Shown here: one piece after another, positions 7,539 to 15,362 of the stretch
How the letters are laid out: each line of letters begins with the position of its first letter
Position numbering within the stretch: position 1 is the first letter of the stretch
From: Actinospineispora spinosispora DSM 44797
Lineage (GTDB): Bacteria; Actinomycetota; Actinomycetes; Mycobacteriales; Pseudonocardiaceae
Direction of reading: 5' to 3'
DNA length: 64,000 nucleotides
NCBI RefSeq assembly: GCF_000429025.1
Contig: NZ_KE386834.1
Location: 1-64,000 of the forward strand
Program-made: the position numbers and the translations under genes
Notes under the pieces: generated by a model
What the model was told of the DNA's origin: nothing
Seen by the model: the letters and a program-made list of their open reading frames with translations, nothing else
Database searches by the model: none

Positions 7539-9407
7539 GTGGATCTGAAGCAGTCGTCGCCCATGTCTCATCCGATCGACAAAACCATTCTCGATGCGGT
7601 CGATCGCAACGCCCAGCACCACCCCGGTGTCACCGCCGTGGTGGACGGCGACAGCCTGACGAACTGGTCGCAGTACCGTCGACGAGCTCGCGCCATCGCC
7701 CTCGCGCTGCTCGATCTCGGTGTGGAACGTGGTGCGGTCGTCGGTCTGCACATGTGCAACCGCGCCGAACACGTGCTGTCGGACGTCGGGGCGCTGATGG
7801 CCGGTGCGGTCCCCGCGAGCTTCTATCTGACGATCACCGATGAACTGCTGATGTACATGGCGCGGGACTGCGCGGTCCCGGTGGTCGTCATCGATGCCGA
7901 CCAGCTGCCGCGCTGGCAGGTGATCTGGCGCCAGCTGCCGGCGCTGCGCCACCTGGTGGTGGTCGGGCTCGAGCCGGGGCGGCCGCTGCCACTCGGTGTG
8001 CTTCGGTTCGAGCTGCTGGTGGAGAACGCCGAGTTCGCGCTGGACCGTCGTGGGCACGAGGTCGACACGATCCGCGCCCGCGTCCGGCCCGACGACCTGG
8101 CGACGATCGTCTACACGTCGGGTACCACCGGTCCGCCGAAGGGCACACTCGTCACTCATGCCGGCGTGTGCTCCTCACTGACGGAGCTGTCCAACCTGGC
8201 CGCGGAGCACCTCGGTGGGGTCATTCCGGTGGGCTGGACCATGGTGTCCTACCTTCCGCTCGCGCATCTCGGTGAACGCTCGTTCGCGCACTATCTCGCG
8301 GTGCTCAGGGCATTCACCGTGACCTACGTCCGCGATCCGCTGCAGCTGCCCACCGTGCTGCGTGTCGCTCGGCCGTACCTGTTTCTCGGCGTGACCAGGG
8401 TGTGGGAGAGGGTCCTGTGGACGATCCGGAGCAGGGCGCTCGAGTCGAGGAACCCGTTCCGGCGGATGCTGGGCAGGGCCGCCGTCTCCGTGGCCACCCA
8501 GGCCGGTCAGTCCCAGCTCGACGGCACCCCCATGTCGGTCACCGCTCGGCTGCTGCTGCCGCTCATGGACCGGGTGCTCTTCCCCCGGCTGCGCGCGGCA
8601 CTCGGTCTGGATCGTGCGAGGTTCGCGGTGAGCGGCGGGACCCCGATGCCCACCGAGGTGTCGGCGTTCTTCGCCGGGATCGGGCTCCCGATCACCGAGG
8701 TCTACGGGATGACCGAGGCGCCGCTCATCACGGTCAGCCCGTTCGACGCGCCTCGGCTGGGCACGGTCGGCAAGACCTGCCGGGGCACCGAGCTGAGCCT
8801 CGCCCGGGACGGGGAAATTCTGGTCCGGGGTCCCGGGGTGACTCCCGGCTACCTCAACAAGCCCTCGGAGACAGCGGCGGCGTTCGATGCGGCGGGTTGG
8901 CTGCTCACCGGCGACATCGGGGTGATCGACGACCACGGTTACCTACGGATCGTCGGTCGTAAGAAGGAGATCATCGTTCTGTCGACCGGTGTCAGCCTGT
9001 CGCCCAACTACATCGAGGACGTCATAGCCAAACAGTCGGACCTGATCGGCACGGTCTCCGTGCACGGGGACGGCAAGCCCTGTCTCGTCGCGCTGATCAC
9101 GCTCGATGCGATGAGCTGGGAGGCGTGGTGCCGATCGCGTGGTATCCGGGTCGCCACGGTCGCGGAGGCGGTGTCCAACGGCAGGGTGCGGCTGGAGCTG
9201 GCGAGGGCGATCGGCAGGGCCAATGCGACGTTGTCGCGCAACGAGCAGATCCGCGGCTGGACGCTCATCGACGAGCTCTGGACGACGTTCACCGGCGAGC
9301 TGACCCCGACCATGAAGCTCAAACGCCCGGTGGTCAGTGAGCGCTACCGGGAGGAGATCGAGGAGCTCTACGACGACAACATCATAGAGAAATGGGGCGA
9401 TGGGTAG
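7539..9407 (+). CDS. Long-chain fatty acid-CoA ligase, AMP-forming (tandem copy 1)
   Basis: An adenylate-forming enzyme of about 622 aa, expected to activate a carboxylic (probably long-chain fatty) acid to an acyl-AMP and then a CoA thioester. The P-loop-like YTSGTTGPPKG lies near residue 190, EVYGMTEAP near 387, the Asp-containing GDIGV and hinge GRKKEIIV near 458-475, and the C-terminal catalytic-lysine segment LTPTMKLKR near 590, all intact. GTG 7539 was preferred because it aligns with the start of copy 2; GTG 7530 and ATG 7563 are alternatives. It is followed by two paralogues in the same direction. Confidence 0.85.
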   Translation: MDLKQSSPMSHPIDKTILDAVDRNAQHHPGVTAVVDGDSLTNWSQYRRRARAIALALLDLGVERGAVVGLHMCNRAEHVLSDVGALMAGAVPASFYLTITDELLMYMARDCAVPVVVIDADQLPRWQVIWRQLPALRHLVVVGLEPGRPLPLGVLRFELLVENAEFALDRRGHEVDTIRARVRPDDLATIVYTSGTTGPPKGTLVTHAGVCSSLTELSNLAAEHLGGVIPVGWTMVSYLPLAHLGERSFAHYLAVLRAFTVTYVRDPLQLPTVLRVARPYLFLGVTRVWERVLWTIRSRALESRNPFRRMLGRAAVSVATQAGQSQLDGTPMSVTARLLLPLMDRVLFPRLRAALGLDRARFAVSGGTPMPTEVSAFFAGIGLPITEVYGMTEAPLITVSPFDAPRLGTVGKTCRGTELSLARDGEILVRGPGVTPGYLNKPSETAAAFDAAGWLLTGDIGVIDDHGYLRIVGRKKEIIVLSTGVSLSPNYIEDVIAKQSDLIGTVSVHGDGKPCLVALITLDAMSWEAWCRSRGIRVATVAEAVSNGRVRLELARAIGRANATLSRNEQIRGWTLIDELWTTFTGELTPTMKLKRPVVSERYREEIEELYDDNIIEKWGDG

Positions 9408-9462
9408 AACGATTCCCCCGATTCGGGCACGTTTGACCAGCGCGATCCGCCTCGTCTCCTTG

Positions 9463-9483
9463 TAGAGTGCACTACTTGTAGAG
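9463..9483 (+). promoter_or_regulatory. TAGAGTGCACTA motif before synthetase copy 2
   Basis: TAGAGTGCACTA (9463-9474) contains the palindrome AGTGCACT and is followed at once by a second TTGTAGAG (9476-9483). The same motif precedes the other two synthetase genes. Its presence in each gap suggests separate promoters or operators rather than one simple operon. Confidence 0.4.
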
Positions 9484-9528
9484 GACGTGTGCCGACCTCG
9501 TGCGGCGTACCGGCCAATAGGTGGATCA

Positions 9529-11382
9529 GTGGGGTCGAGGGGGCAGCGTCCCGTCCAGGAGACGATCCTGGACGCGGTCGATCGGAACGCGCTGGAGCAT
9601 CCGGGTGTCACCGCGACCGTCGACGGTGCGAACCTGCTGAACTGGTCGCAGTACCGGCAGCGCGCCAGAGCGATCGCGCTCGGGCTGCTCGATCTCGGTG
9701 TCGGCCGGGGCGAGGTCGTCGGCCTGCACCTGTGCAACCGCGCCGAGCACGTGCTGTCCGACGTGGGCGCGTTGATGGCGGGCGCCACTCCGGCGAGCTT
9801 CTACCTGCAGGTCAGCGACGAGCTGCTGGTGTACCTGGCGACGGACTGTGCGGTCACGGTCGTCATCGTCGACGCCGACCAGCTGCCCCGATGGCAGGCC
9901 ATCCGCGGCAGGGTGCCCTCCCTGCGGCACGTCGTCGCTCTCGACCTGTGCCCCGACGAGCCCACGCCCCAGGGTGTGCTGCGGTTCGAGCACTGGGTGG
10001 AGGACGCGGAGCACTCGCTCACCGAACGCGGCGCCGAGGTCGACGCGACGCGGGAGAAGGTCCAGCCCGACGACGTACTGACGATCGCGTACACGTCCGG
10101 CACGACCGGTCCGCCCAAGGGCACGCTCATCACGCACGCCGGTACCCGGTGGATGCTCGACGAGCTGTCGCTGCAGGCAGCCGAGTACCTCGGCGGAATG
10201 ATCCCGGTCGGCTGGACCACCGTGTCCTACCTGCCGCTGGCGCACATGGGCGAACGGATCTTCTCCCACTACCTCGCGTTGATCAGGACGCTGACCGTCA
10301 CCTACGTCCGCGATCCGCTGGAGCTGCGTGCGGTGCTTCCGGTCGCCCGGCCGTACCTGTTCCTCGGCATGCCGAGGGTGTGGGAACGGATCCATCAGGG
10401 GATCCACACCCGGGTGGCCGAGTCGAGGAACCCCGCTCGCCGGGCGCTGGGCGCCGTGGCGCTGTCCGTGGCGCGCTCGGCGGGCCAGGCCGCGCTGGAC
10501 CGCACCGAGACGCCGGCGCACACCCGAGCGCTGTACCCACTCATGGAACGGCTCGTCTTCCAACGCCTGCGCGCGGCACTCGGACTGGACCGGACGCTGT
10601 TCGCGGTCACCGGCGTCGCGCCGATCTCGACCGAGGTGTCGATGTTCTTCGCGGGCATCGGTATCCCGCTCATCGAGGTGTACGGCATGACCGAGAGCGG
10701 GCGGATCACCATGAGCCCGTTCGACGCCCCTCGTCTCGGCACCGTGGGCAGGCCAGGGCGCGACGTCGCGCTGCGCATCGCCGAGGACGGCGAGATCCTG
10801 GTCAAGGGACCGGGGGTCACGCCGGGCTACCTGAACCGGCCGGAGGCCACCGCCGAGGCGATCGACGCCGACGGGTGGCTGCACACCGGTGACCTCGGCT
10901 CGCTGGACGCGGACGGGTACCTGCGGGTCATCGGTCGTAAGAAGGAGATCATCGTCCTGTCGATCGGGCCGAGCATCTCGCCTGCCAACGTCGAGAAGGC
11001 CGTCGCCGACCAGTCCGAGCTGATCGGCTCGGTGTTCGTCCACGGCGAGGGCAGACCGGCGCTGGTGGCGCTGGTCGCGCTCGACCCGATGGGCTGGCGG
11101 CCGTGGTGCGAGGCACGTGGACTCGCCGTCGGCTCGGTCGCCGAGGCGGCCTCCCACGAACAGGTCCGGTCCGAGGTCGAGCGGTCGGTCGCGGCCGGCA
11201 ACGCCGTGCTTTCCCGGTTCGAGCAGGTCAGGGGCTGGATGCTGGTCGACGAGCTGTGGACGAGCATGGCCGGCGAGCTGACCCCGACGCTGAAGCTCAA
11301 GCGTTCGGTTCTCGCGGAGCGGTACGGGCACGAGATCGAGGCGCTGCACGAGGCGCAGCTGGCCGACTCACCGCTCTTCTGA
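9529..11382 (+). CDS. Long-chain fatty acid-CoA ligase, AMP-forming (tandem copy 2)
   Basis: A paralogue of copy 1, about 617 aa, with all active-site signatures: YTSGTTGPPKG, EVYGMTESG, GDLGSLDADGYLRVIGRKKE and the C-terminal LTPTLKLKR that supplies the catalytic lysine. GTG 9529 gives an N-terminus (MGSRGQRPVQETILD) collinear with the ATG start of copy 3. The frame stays open to GTG 9487, but that extension runs through the repeated upstream motif. Close similarity over the whole length points to duplication in place. Confidence 0.85.
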   Translation: MGSRGQRPVQETILDAVDRNALEHPGVTATVDGANLLNWSQYRQRARAIALGLLDLGVGRGEVVGLHLCNRAEHVLSDVGALMAGATPASFYLQVSDELLVYLATDCAVTVVIVDADQLPRWQAIRGRVPSLRHVVALDLCPDEPTPQGVLRFEHWVEDAEHSLTERGAEVDATREKVQPDDVLTIAYTSGTTGPPKGTLITHAGTRWMLDELSLQAAEYLGGMIPVGWTTVSYLPLAHMGERIFSHYLALIRTLTVTYVRDPLELRAVLPVARPYLFLGMPRVWERIHQGIHTRVAESRNPARRALGAVALSVARSAGQAALDRTETPAHTRALYPLMERLVFQRLRAALGLDRTLFAVTGVAPISTEVSMFFAGIGIPLIEVYGMTESGRITMSPFDAPRLGTVGRPGRDVALRIAEDGEILVKGPGVTPGYLNRPEATAEAIDADGWLHTGDLGSLDADGYLRVIGRKKEIIVLSIGPSISPANVEKAVADQSELIGSVFVHGEGRPALVALVALDPMGWRPWCEARGLAVGSVAEAASHEQVRSEVERSVAAGNAVLSRFEQVRGWMLVDELWTSMAGELTPTLKLKRSVLAERYGHEIEALHEAQLADSPLF

Positions 11383-11387
11383 GCTTG

Positions 11388-11399
11388 TAGAGTGTACTA
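11388..11399 (+). promoter_or_regulatory. TAGAGTGTACTA motif before synthetase copy 3
   Basis: The third instance of the motif begins six bases after the stop codon of copy 2 and 27 bases before the start of copy 3. The short spacing means it can act at most as a promoter or operator very close to the start codon. Confidence 0.4.
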
Positions 11400-11426
11400 A
11401 TTACCGGGTGAGCCGAAGGGTGGGCA

Positions 11427-13274
11427 ATGGGCTCGACGGCACCGTCGACGGGGCGTGAGGCCCGGGAGACGATGCTGGACGTGCTCGACCGCAACGCCGA
11501 GGACCACCCCGGTGTGACCGCGCTGGTCGACGGCGACCGGGTGCTGAACTGGTCGCAGTACCGCAGGCGAGCCCGCGCGATCGCGCTGGCACTGCTCGAC
11601 CTCGGTGTGAGCAGGGGCGATGTCGTCGGTCTGCACATGGGCAACCGGGCGGAGCACCTCCTCGCCGACATGGGGGTGCTCACCGCCGGGGCAGTGCCGA
11701 CCAGTTTCTTCCGGGGCATCGCCACCGACGAGCTCGTCTACCTCGCCCGGGACTGCGCCGCGTCGGTGGTCATCGTGGACGCCGGACAGCTGCGCCACTG
11801 GCAGTCGATCCGTGAGCAGCTGCCCGCCCTGCGCCACCTCGTGGTGCTCGACCTCGCACCGGACGAACCGGCGCCCGACGGCGTGATCCGCTTCGAGAAA
11901 TGGATCGAGGACGCCGACGACCAGCTGGCCGACCGGGACGCGGAGGTCGCGGAGGCGCGGGCATCGGTCGTGCCCGACGACGTGCTGACGATCGCCTACA
12001 CGTCCGGCACCACCGGGCCGCCCAAGGGTGCGATCGTCACCCACGCGGGCGCTCGCTGGCTCCTGGACGGGCTGTCCGACCAGATCGCGGACCACCTCGG
12101 CGGCGTGATCCCGGTCGGTTGGACCACGGTGTCCTACCTTCCGCTCGCGCACCTCGGTGAGCGGATGTTCTCGCACTACCTGGGGTTGGTCCAGACGATC
12201 ACGGTGACCTACGTCCGGGACATGGCGAAGCTACCGGCCCTGCTGCCCTCGGTCCGGCCGTACCTGTTCTTCGGCCCACCGAAGGCCTACCAGCAGCTGC
12301 ACGACATCGTGCGCGCACACATCGCCGGCGCCACGAACCCGGTCTACCGCATGGTGGGCAGGCTGGCGCTGTCGGTCGCCGAAGCCGCCGGGGCCGCGAC
12401 GCTCAACCAGGTCGAACCGTGCCTGCCGACCCGAATCCTGCACCCGATCATGGAGCGGCTCGTCTACGCCGGGATTCGCGCGCGGCTGGGTCTCGACCGC
12501 CACGTGCTCGCCGTGACGAGCTCGGCGTCGATGTGCCCGAACCTGTCCAGCTTCTACACCGGTCTCGGGCTCGCGCTGGTCGACGTCTACGGCAGCTGCG
12601 ACGGAGGAATGCTGGCGATGAGTCCGCTGGACGCGCCCCGCCCGGGCACCGTCGGCCGAGCGTGGCCTGGGGTCGAGCTGACGATCGCACCGGACGGCGA
12701 GATCCTCGCGCGCGGTCCGAACATCACCCCCGGTTACCTCAACCGGCCCGACGCCACCTCGACGGCGATCGACGACGACGGCTGGTTCCACACCGGCGAC
12801 GTCGGTTCGCTGGACGACGACGGCTACCTGCGGATCCTCGGCCGCACCAGCGACATGATCACCACCGAGTCGGGTGAACGCGTGTCACCCGACTACGTGG
12901 AGCGCGTCCTCGCCCACAGCAGCGACCTGATCGGTTCGGTGTTCGTGCACGGCGCGGAGCCGCCCGGACTGGTCGCGCTGGTCACGCTCGACCCGCTGAC
13001 CTGGGAGTCCTGGTGCGTCGAGCGGGGTATCGAGGTCAGCGGCCCCGAGGAGGCCTCGGTAGAGGAACAGGTGCTCGACGAGGTGGCCGGGGTGATCGCC
13101 GCTGGCAACGCCACACTGCCGGCGTCGCACCAGGTCGGGAACTGGACGCTGCTGGGCGCGTTGTGGAGCACCCGGTCCGGTGAGCTGACCCCGACGCAGA
13201 GGCTTCGACGGCCGGTGATCCTCGACCGCTACCGCGCCGAGATCGAGCGGCTGGCACCGGTGCCGAAAGTCTGA
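11427..13274 (+). CDS. Acyl-CoA synthetase paralogue with degenerate active site (tandem copy 3)
   Basis: This 615-aa protein aligns end to end with the two upstream ligases and keeps the ATP-binding YTSGTTGPPKG. It has lost other hallmarks: the YGMTE motif reads YGSCDGG, the hinge GRKKEIIV reads GRTSDMITT, and the C-terminal LTPTMKLKR reads LTPTQRLRR, so the expected catalytic lysine is arginine. The frame is fully open with normal codon use, so the protein is probably made. It may be a regulatory or binding pseudoenzyme, or it may catalyse only a partial reaction. Start ATG 11427. Confidence 0.8.
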   Translation: MGSTAPSTGREARETMLDVLDRNAEDHPGVTALVDGDRVLNWSQYRRRARAIALALLDLGVSRGDVVGLHMGNRAEHLLADMGVLTAGAVPTSFFRGIATDELVYLARDCAASVVIVDAGQLRHWQSIREQLPALRHLVVLDLAPDEPAPDGVIRFEKWIEDADDQLADRDAEVAEARASVVPDDVLTIAYTSGTTGPPKGAIVTHAGARWLLDGLSDQIADHLGGVIPVGWTTVSYLPLAHLGERMFSHYLGLVQTITVTYVRDMAKLPALLPSVRPYLFFGPPKAYQQLHDIVRAHIAGATNPVYRMVGRLALSVAEAAGAATLNQVEPCLPTRILHPIMERLVYAGIRARLGLDRHVLAVTSSASMCPNLSSFYTGLGLALVDVYGSCDGGMLAMSPLDAPRPGTVGRAWPGVELTIAPDGEILARGPNITPGYLNRPDATSTAIDDDGWFHTGDVGSLDDDGYLRILGRTSDMITTESGERVSPDYVERVLAHSSDLIGSVFVHGAEPPGLVALVTLDPLTWESWCVERGIEVSGPEEASVEEQVLDEVAGVIAAGNATLPASHQVGNWTLLGALWSTRSGELTPTQRLRRPVILDRYRAEIERLAPVPKV

Positions 13275-13340
13275 CCGAATTGTCGGGGGGCGGTGCTTGG
13301 ATGGGTGACCCAAGCCACAGCTGCCCGGAAGGTGCCAACC

Positions 13341-14099
13341 ATGCCCGTTCGCGATACCCACTGGCCTGCCGGTACGCCGGGCTGGGTCGATCTCTCGGTT
13401 CCTGACGTCGACGCCGCACTGACCTTCTACGGCCCGGTGATCGGCTGGCGGTTCGCCGGCTCCGACGACGAGTACGGCGGCTACCGGATGTGTCAGGTCG
13501 ACGGACGCTCCGCCGCCGGGATCGGCCCGATGCAGGCCCCGGACCAGCCGGTCGCCTGGCTGCTCTACTTCGCGTCCGACGACGCGGACGCCACCGCGAA
13601 GCTGATCACCGAGCACGGCGGCACCGTGCTGCTCCCGCCGTCCGACATCGACGAGATCGGCCGGATCGCCGTCGCGCTGGACAGCACCGGTGCGGCGTTC
13701 GGAGTGTGGGAGGGCCGCAAGGCCGTCGGCATGGAGGTCTACGGCGAGCCGGGTTCGCTCGTCTGGGAAGACGCCATGCTCACCGACCTCGACGCGGGCA
13801 AACGCTTCTACGCCGCGGTGTTCGGCTTCGGATACCAGCCGGTTCCGGAGATTCCCGACGACTTCAGTGCGTTCACCGTCGGCGGCGAGATGGCGGGCGG
13901 CATCGGAGTCGCCGAGGCCGGCGAACCCGGACACTGGCTGATCTACTTCTCCGTCGCCGACGTCGACGCCTCGGTCGCGGCCGCGGGCGCGGGCGGCGGA
14001 CGGGTCGTCGCACCCGCCGAGAACACGCCGTTCGGGCGGATCGCCACCCTGGCCGACCCGTTCGGTGCCGTGTTCGGCGTGCACTCCGAAGCGACCTGA
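13341..14099 (+). CDS. VOC family protein, two glyoxalase-like domains
   Basis: A protein of about 252 aa made of two vicinal-oxygen-chelate modules: residues about 10-125 (WVDLSVPDVDAALTFYGPVIGW ends the first strand-helix) and about 130-250 (WEDAMLTDLDAGKRFYAAVFG). Both end in the DPFGAVFGV or DSTGAAFGVWEG strand typical of the fold. Clear metal-binding His/Glu pairs are not obvious, so it may be a binding or resistance protein rather than a glyoxalase. Start ATG 13341, preceded by GGAAGGTG. Confidence 0.82.
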   Translation: MPVRDTHWPAGTPGWVDLSVPDVDAALTFYGPVIGWRFAGSDDEYGGYRMCQVDGRSAAGIGPMQAPDQPVAWLLYFASDDADATAKLITEHGGTVLLPPSDIDEIGRIAVALDSTGAAFGVWEGRKAVGMEVYGEPGSLVWEDAMLTDLDAGKRFYAAVFGFGYQPVPEIPDDFSAFTVGGEMAGGIGVAEAGEPGHWLIYFSVADVDASVAAAGAGGGRVVAPAENTPFGRIATLADPFGAVFGVHSEAT

Positions 14100-14144
14100 G
14101 CCCATCGGTCGGTACCGGCCCATCGGCCGGTACCGACCGCCCGG

Positions 14145-14693
14145 TCAGCCGCGAACCGCGTAGGTCAGCAGCGCGAACGGACCGTCCTGCCGCACATCGG
14201 TGAGCCGCATCGGCGGATGGCTGATCACCCGGGGCAGCAGCGGCGCACCCGCGCCGAGCGCGATCGGCGCGACACCCAGGATCAGCTCGTCGAGCAGCCC
14301 GTGGTCGTGGAACTGGCCCGCGAGCTCACCACCGCCGACGATCCAGATGTTCTTCCCGTGCGCCGCCTCGGTCATCGTCGCGTGCACCGCCACCACGTCA
14401 CCCCGGACGAACCGGATGTCCGCGCCCTCGACCCCGGGCAGCTCCCGCGAGCTGAACACCCAGGTCGGCTGCTCGTACATCCACGGCCTCGGATGATCCG
14501 CGTCCGCGTTGACGTGATGCTCGAGAACCCACTCGTAGGTCGTCGACCCCATGACGATCGCGCCCACCTCGGCGATGAACGCCGAGTACGTGTCACCACT
14601 GCCGTCACCGAACTGCAGCAACCAGTCGAGCGAGTTGTCCGCGTCGGCGATGAACCCGTCGATACTGGTCGCTGTGTAGTACTGGGTTGTCAT
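14145..14693 (-). CDS. Dihydrofolate reductase family protein (RibD C-terminal-like)
   Basis: A 182-aa protein of the DHFR/RibD-C fold. It starts YYTATSIDGFIAD, contains GAIVMGSTTYEWV and the NADPH-binding KNIWIVGGGELAGQF segment, and ends with the PLLPRVI...LTDVRQDG region usual for the many uncharacterised actinobacterial members. The natural substrate is unknown; true folate reductases have different N-terminal residues. Start ATG 14693. It is divergent from the toxin-antitoxin pair, with about 70 bp between starts. Confidence 0.85.
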   Translation of the reverse strand: MTTQYYTATSIDGFIADADNSLDWLLQFGDGSGDTYSAFIAEVGAIVMGSTTYEWVLEHHVNADADHPRPWMYEQPTWVFSSRELPGVEGADIRFVRGDVVAVHATMTEAAHGKNIWIVGGGELAGQFHDHGLLDELILGVAPIALGAGAPLLPRVISHPPMRLTDVRQDGPFALLTYAVRG

Positions 14694-14764
14694 GCGGGCA
14701 GGGTCTCACCCACCACCGACAGTTTTGTTGGCGCTGGTCAGCGCGGTGTGCCACAATTGTGGCC

Positions 14765-15040
14765 ATGACCGCTGTCGAGCCACTGCGTACGGTCCGGGAC
14801 CACTTCTCCGAGTACGTCGACCGGGCCGAGAAGGAGCACGAGCGCGTCGTTGTCACGCGTAACGGGCGGCCCGCGATCGTGCTGATCAGCTACGAGGACC
14901 TCGAGGCGATCGAGGAGACCCTCGAGATCCTGAGCGACCCGGAAACCATGAAGGGCATCCGCGAAGGTGAAGCCGCGTTGGCGCGCGGCGACTATATCGA
15001 GGGTGACGACGCATTGCGTGCGTTGTTGAAGCGCAAGTGA
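14765..15040 (+). CDS. Type II antitoxin, Phd/YefM family
   Basis: A 91-aa antitoxin. The N-terminal Phd/YefM DNA-binding part (TVRDHFSEYVDRAEKEHERVV then TRNGRPAIVLISYEDLEAI) is intact, followed by an acidic, probably flexible toxin-neutralising tail. Its stop codon overlaps the start of the RelE-like toxin by four bases (GTGA), giving translational coupling with antitoxin first. Members of this family usually repress their own promoter, which here would lie in the short gap at 14694-14764. Start ATG 14765. Confidence 0.9.
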   Translation: MTAVEPLRTVRDHFSEYVDRAEKEHERVVVTRNGRPAIVLISYEDLEAIEETLEILSDPETMKGIREGEAALARGDYIEGDDALRALLKRK

Positions 15041-15312
15041 GCGAGCCGTACCGATTTCGGCTGTCGGCCCCGGCCGCTCGCGCGATCCATGAGCTGCTTC
15101 CGGAGTCCGTTGCGGCGGCGGTTGTCGAGTTCATCGCCGGTTCCTTGATCGAGAACCCGCACCGGGTGGGTAAACCGCTGGGCGGCGAGTTGAAGGGCAA
15201 GTTCGCGGCACGCAGGGGCGTATACCGCGTGATCTATCGGATCGATGAGGCAACGCGCACTGTCCTGGTAGTACAAGTGGATCACCGGGGCTCGGTGTAC
15301 CGCCCCCGATGA
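15037..15312 (+). CDS. Type II toxin, RelE/ParE family
   Basis: A 91-aa toxin of the RelE superfamily; RelE members are ribosome-dependent mRNA endonucleases. The family pattern is clear: LSAPAARAIHELLP (N-terminal helix), PLGGELKGKFAARRGVYRVIY, then VVQVDHRGSVYR at the C-terminus, where Arg and Tyr residues form the usual active site. It starts at GTG 15037, overlapping the antitoxin stop. It sits directly before metG with about 50 bp between, so the module is an insertion next to a housekeeping run. Confidence 0.9.
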   Translation: MSEPYRFRLSAPAARAIHELLPESVAAAVVEFIAGSLIENPHRVGKPLGGELKGKFAARRGVYRVIYRIDEATRTVLVVQVDHRGSVYRPR

Positions 15313-15362
15313 GGACGGTGGCGCGCGAAACCCGGTAGTGGGGTGCGAATAGGCTTGTCAGC

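Noticed and set aside
7539..13274. A natural-product (NRPS/PKS) cluster
   Set aside because: The three adenylate-forming enzymes are stand-alone acyl-CoA synthetases; there are no carrier, condensation or ketosynthase domains nearby.
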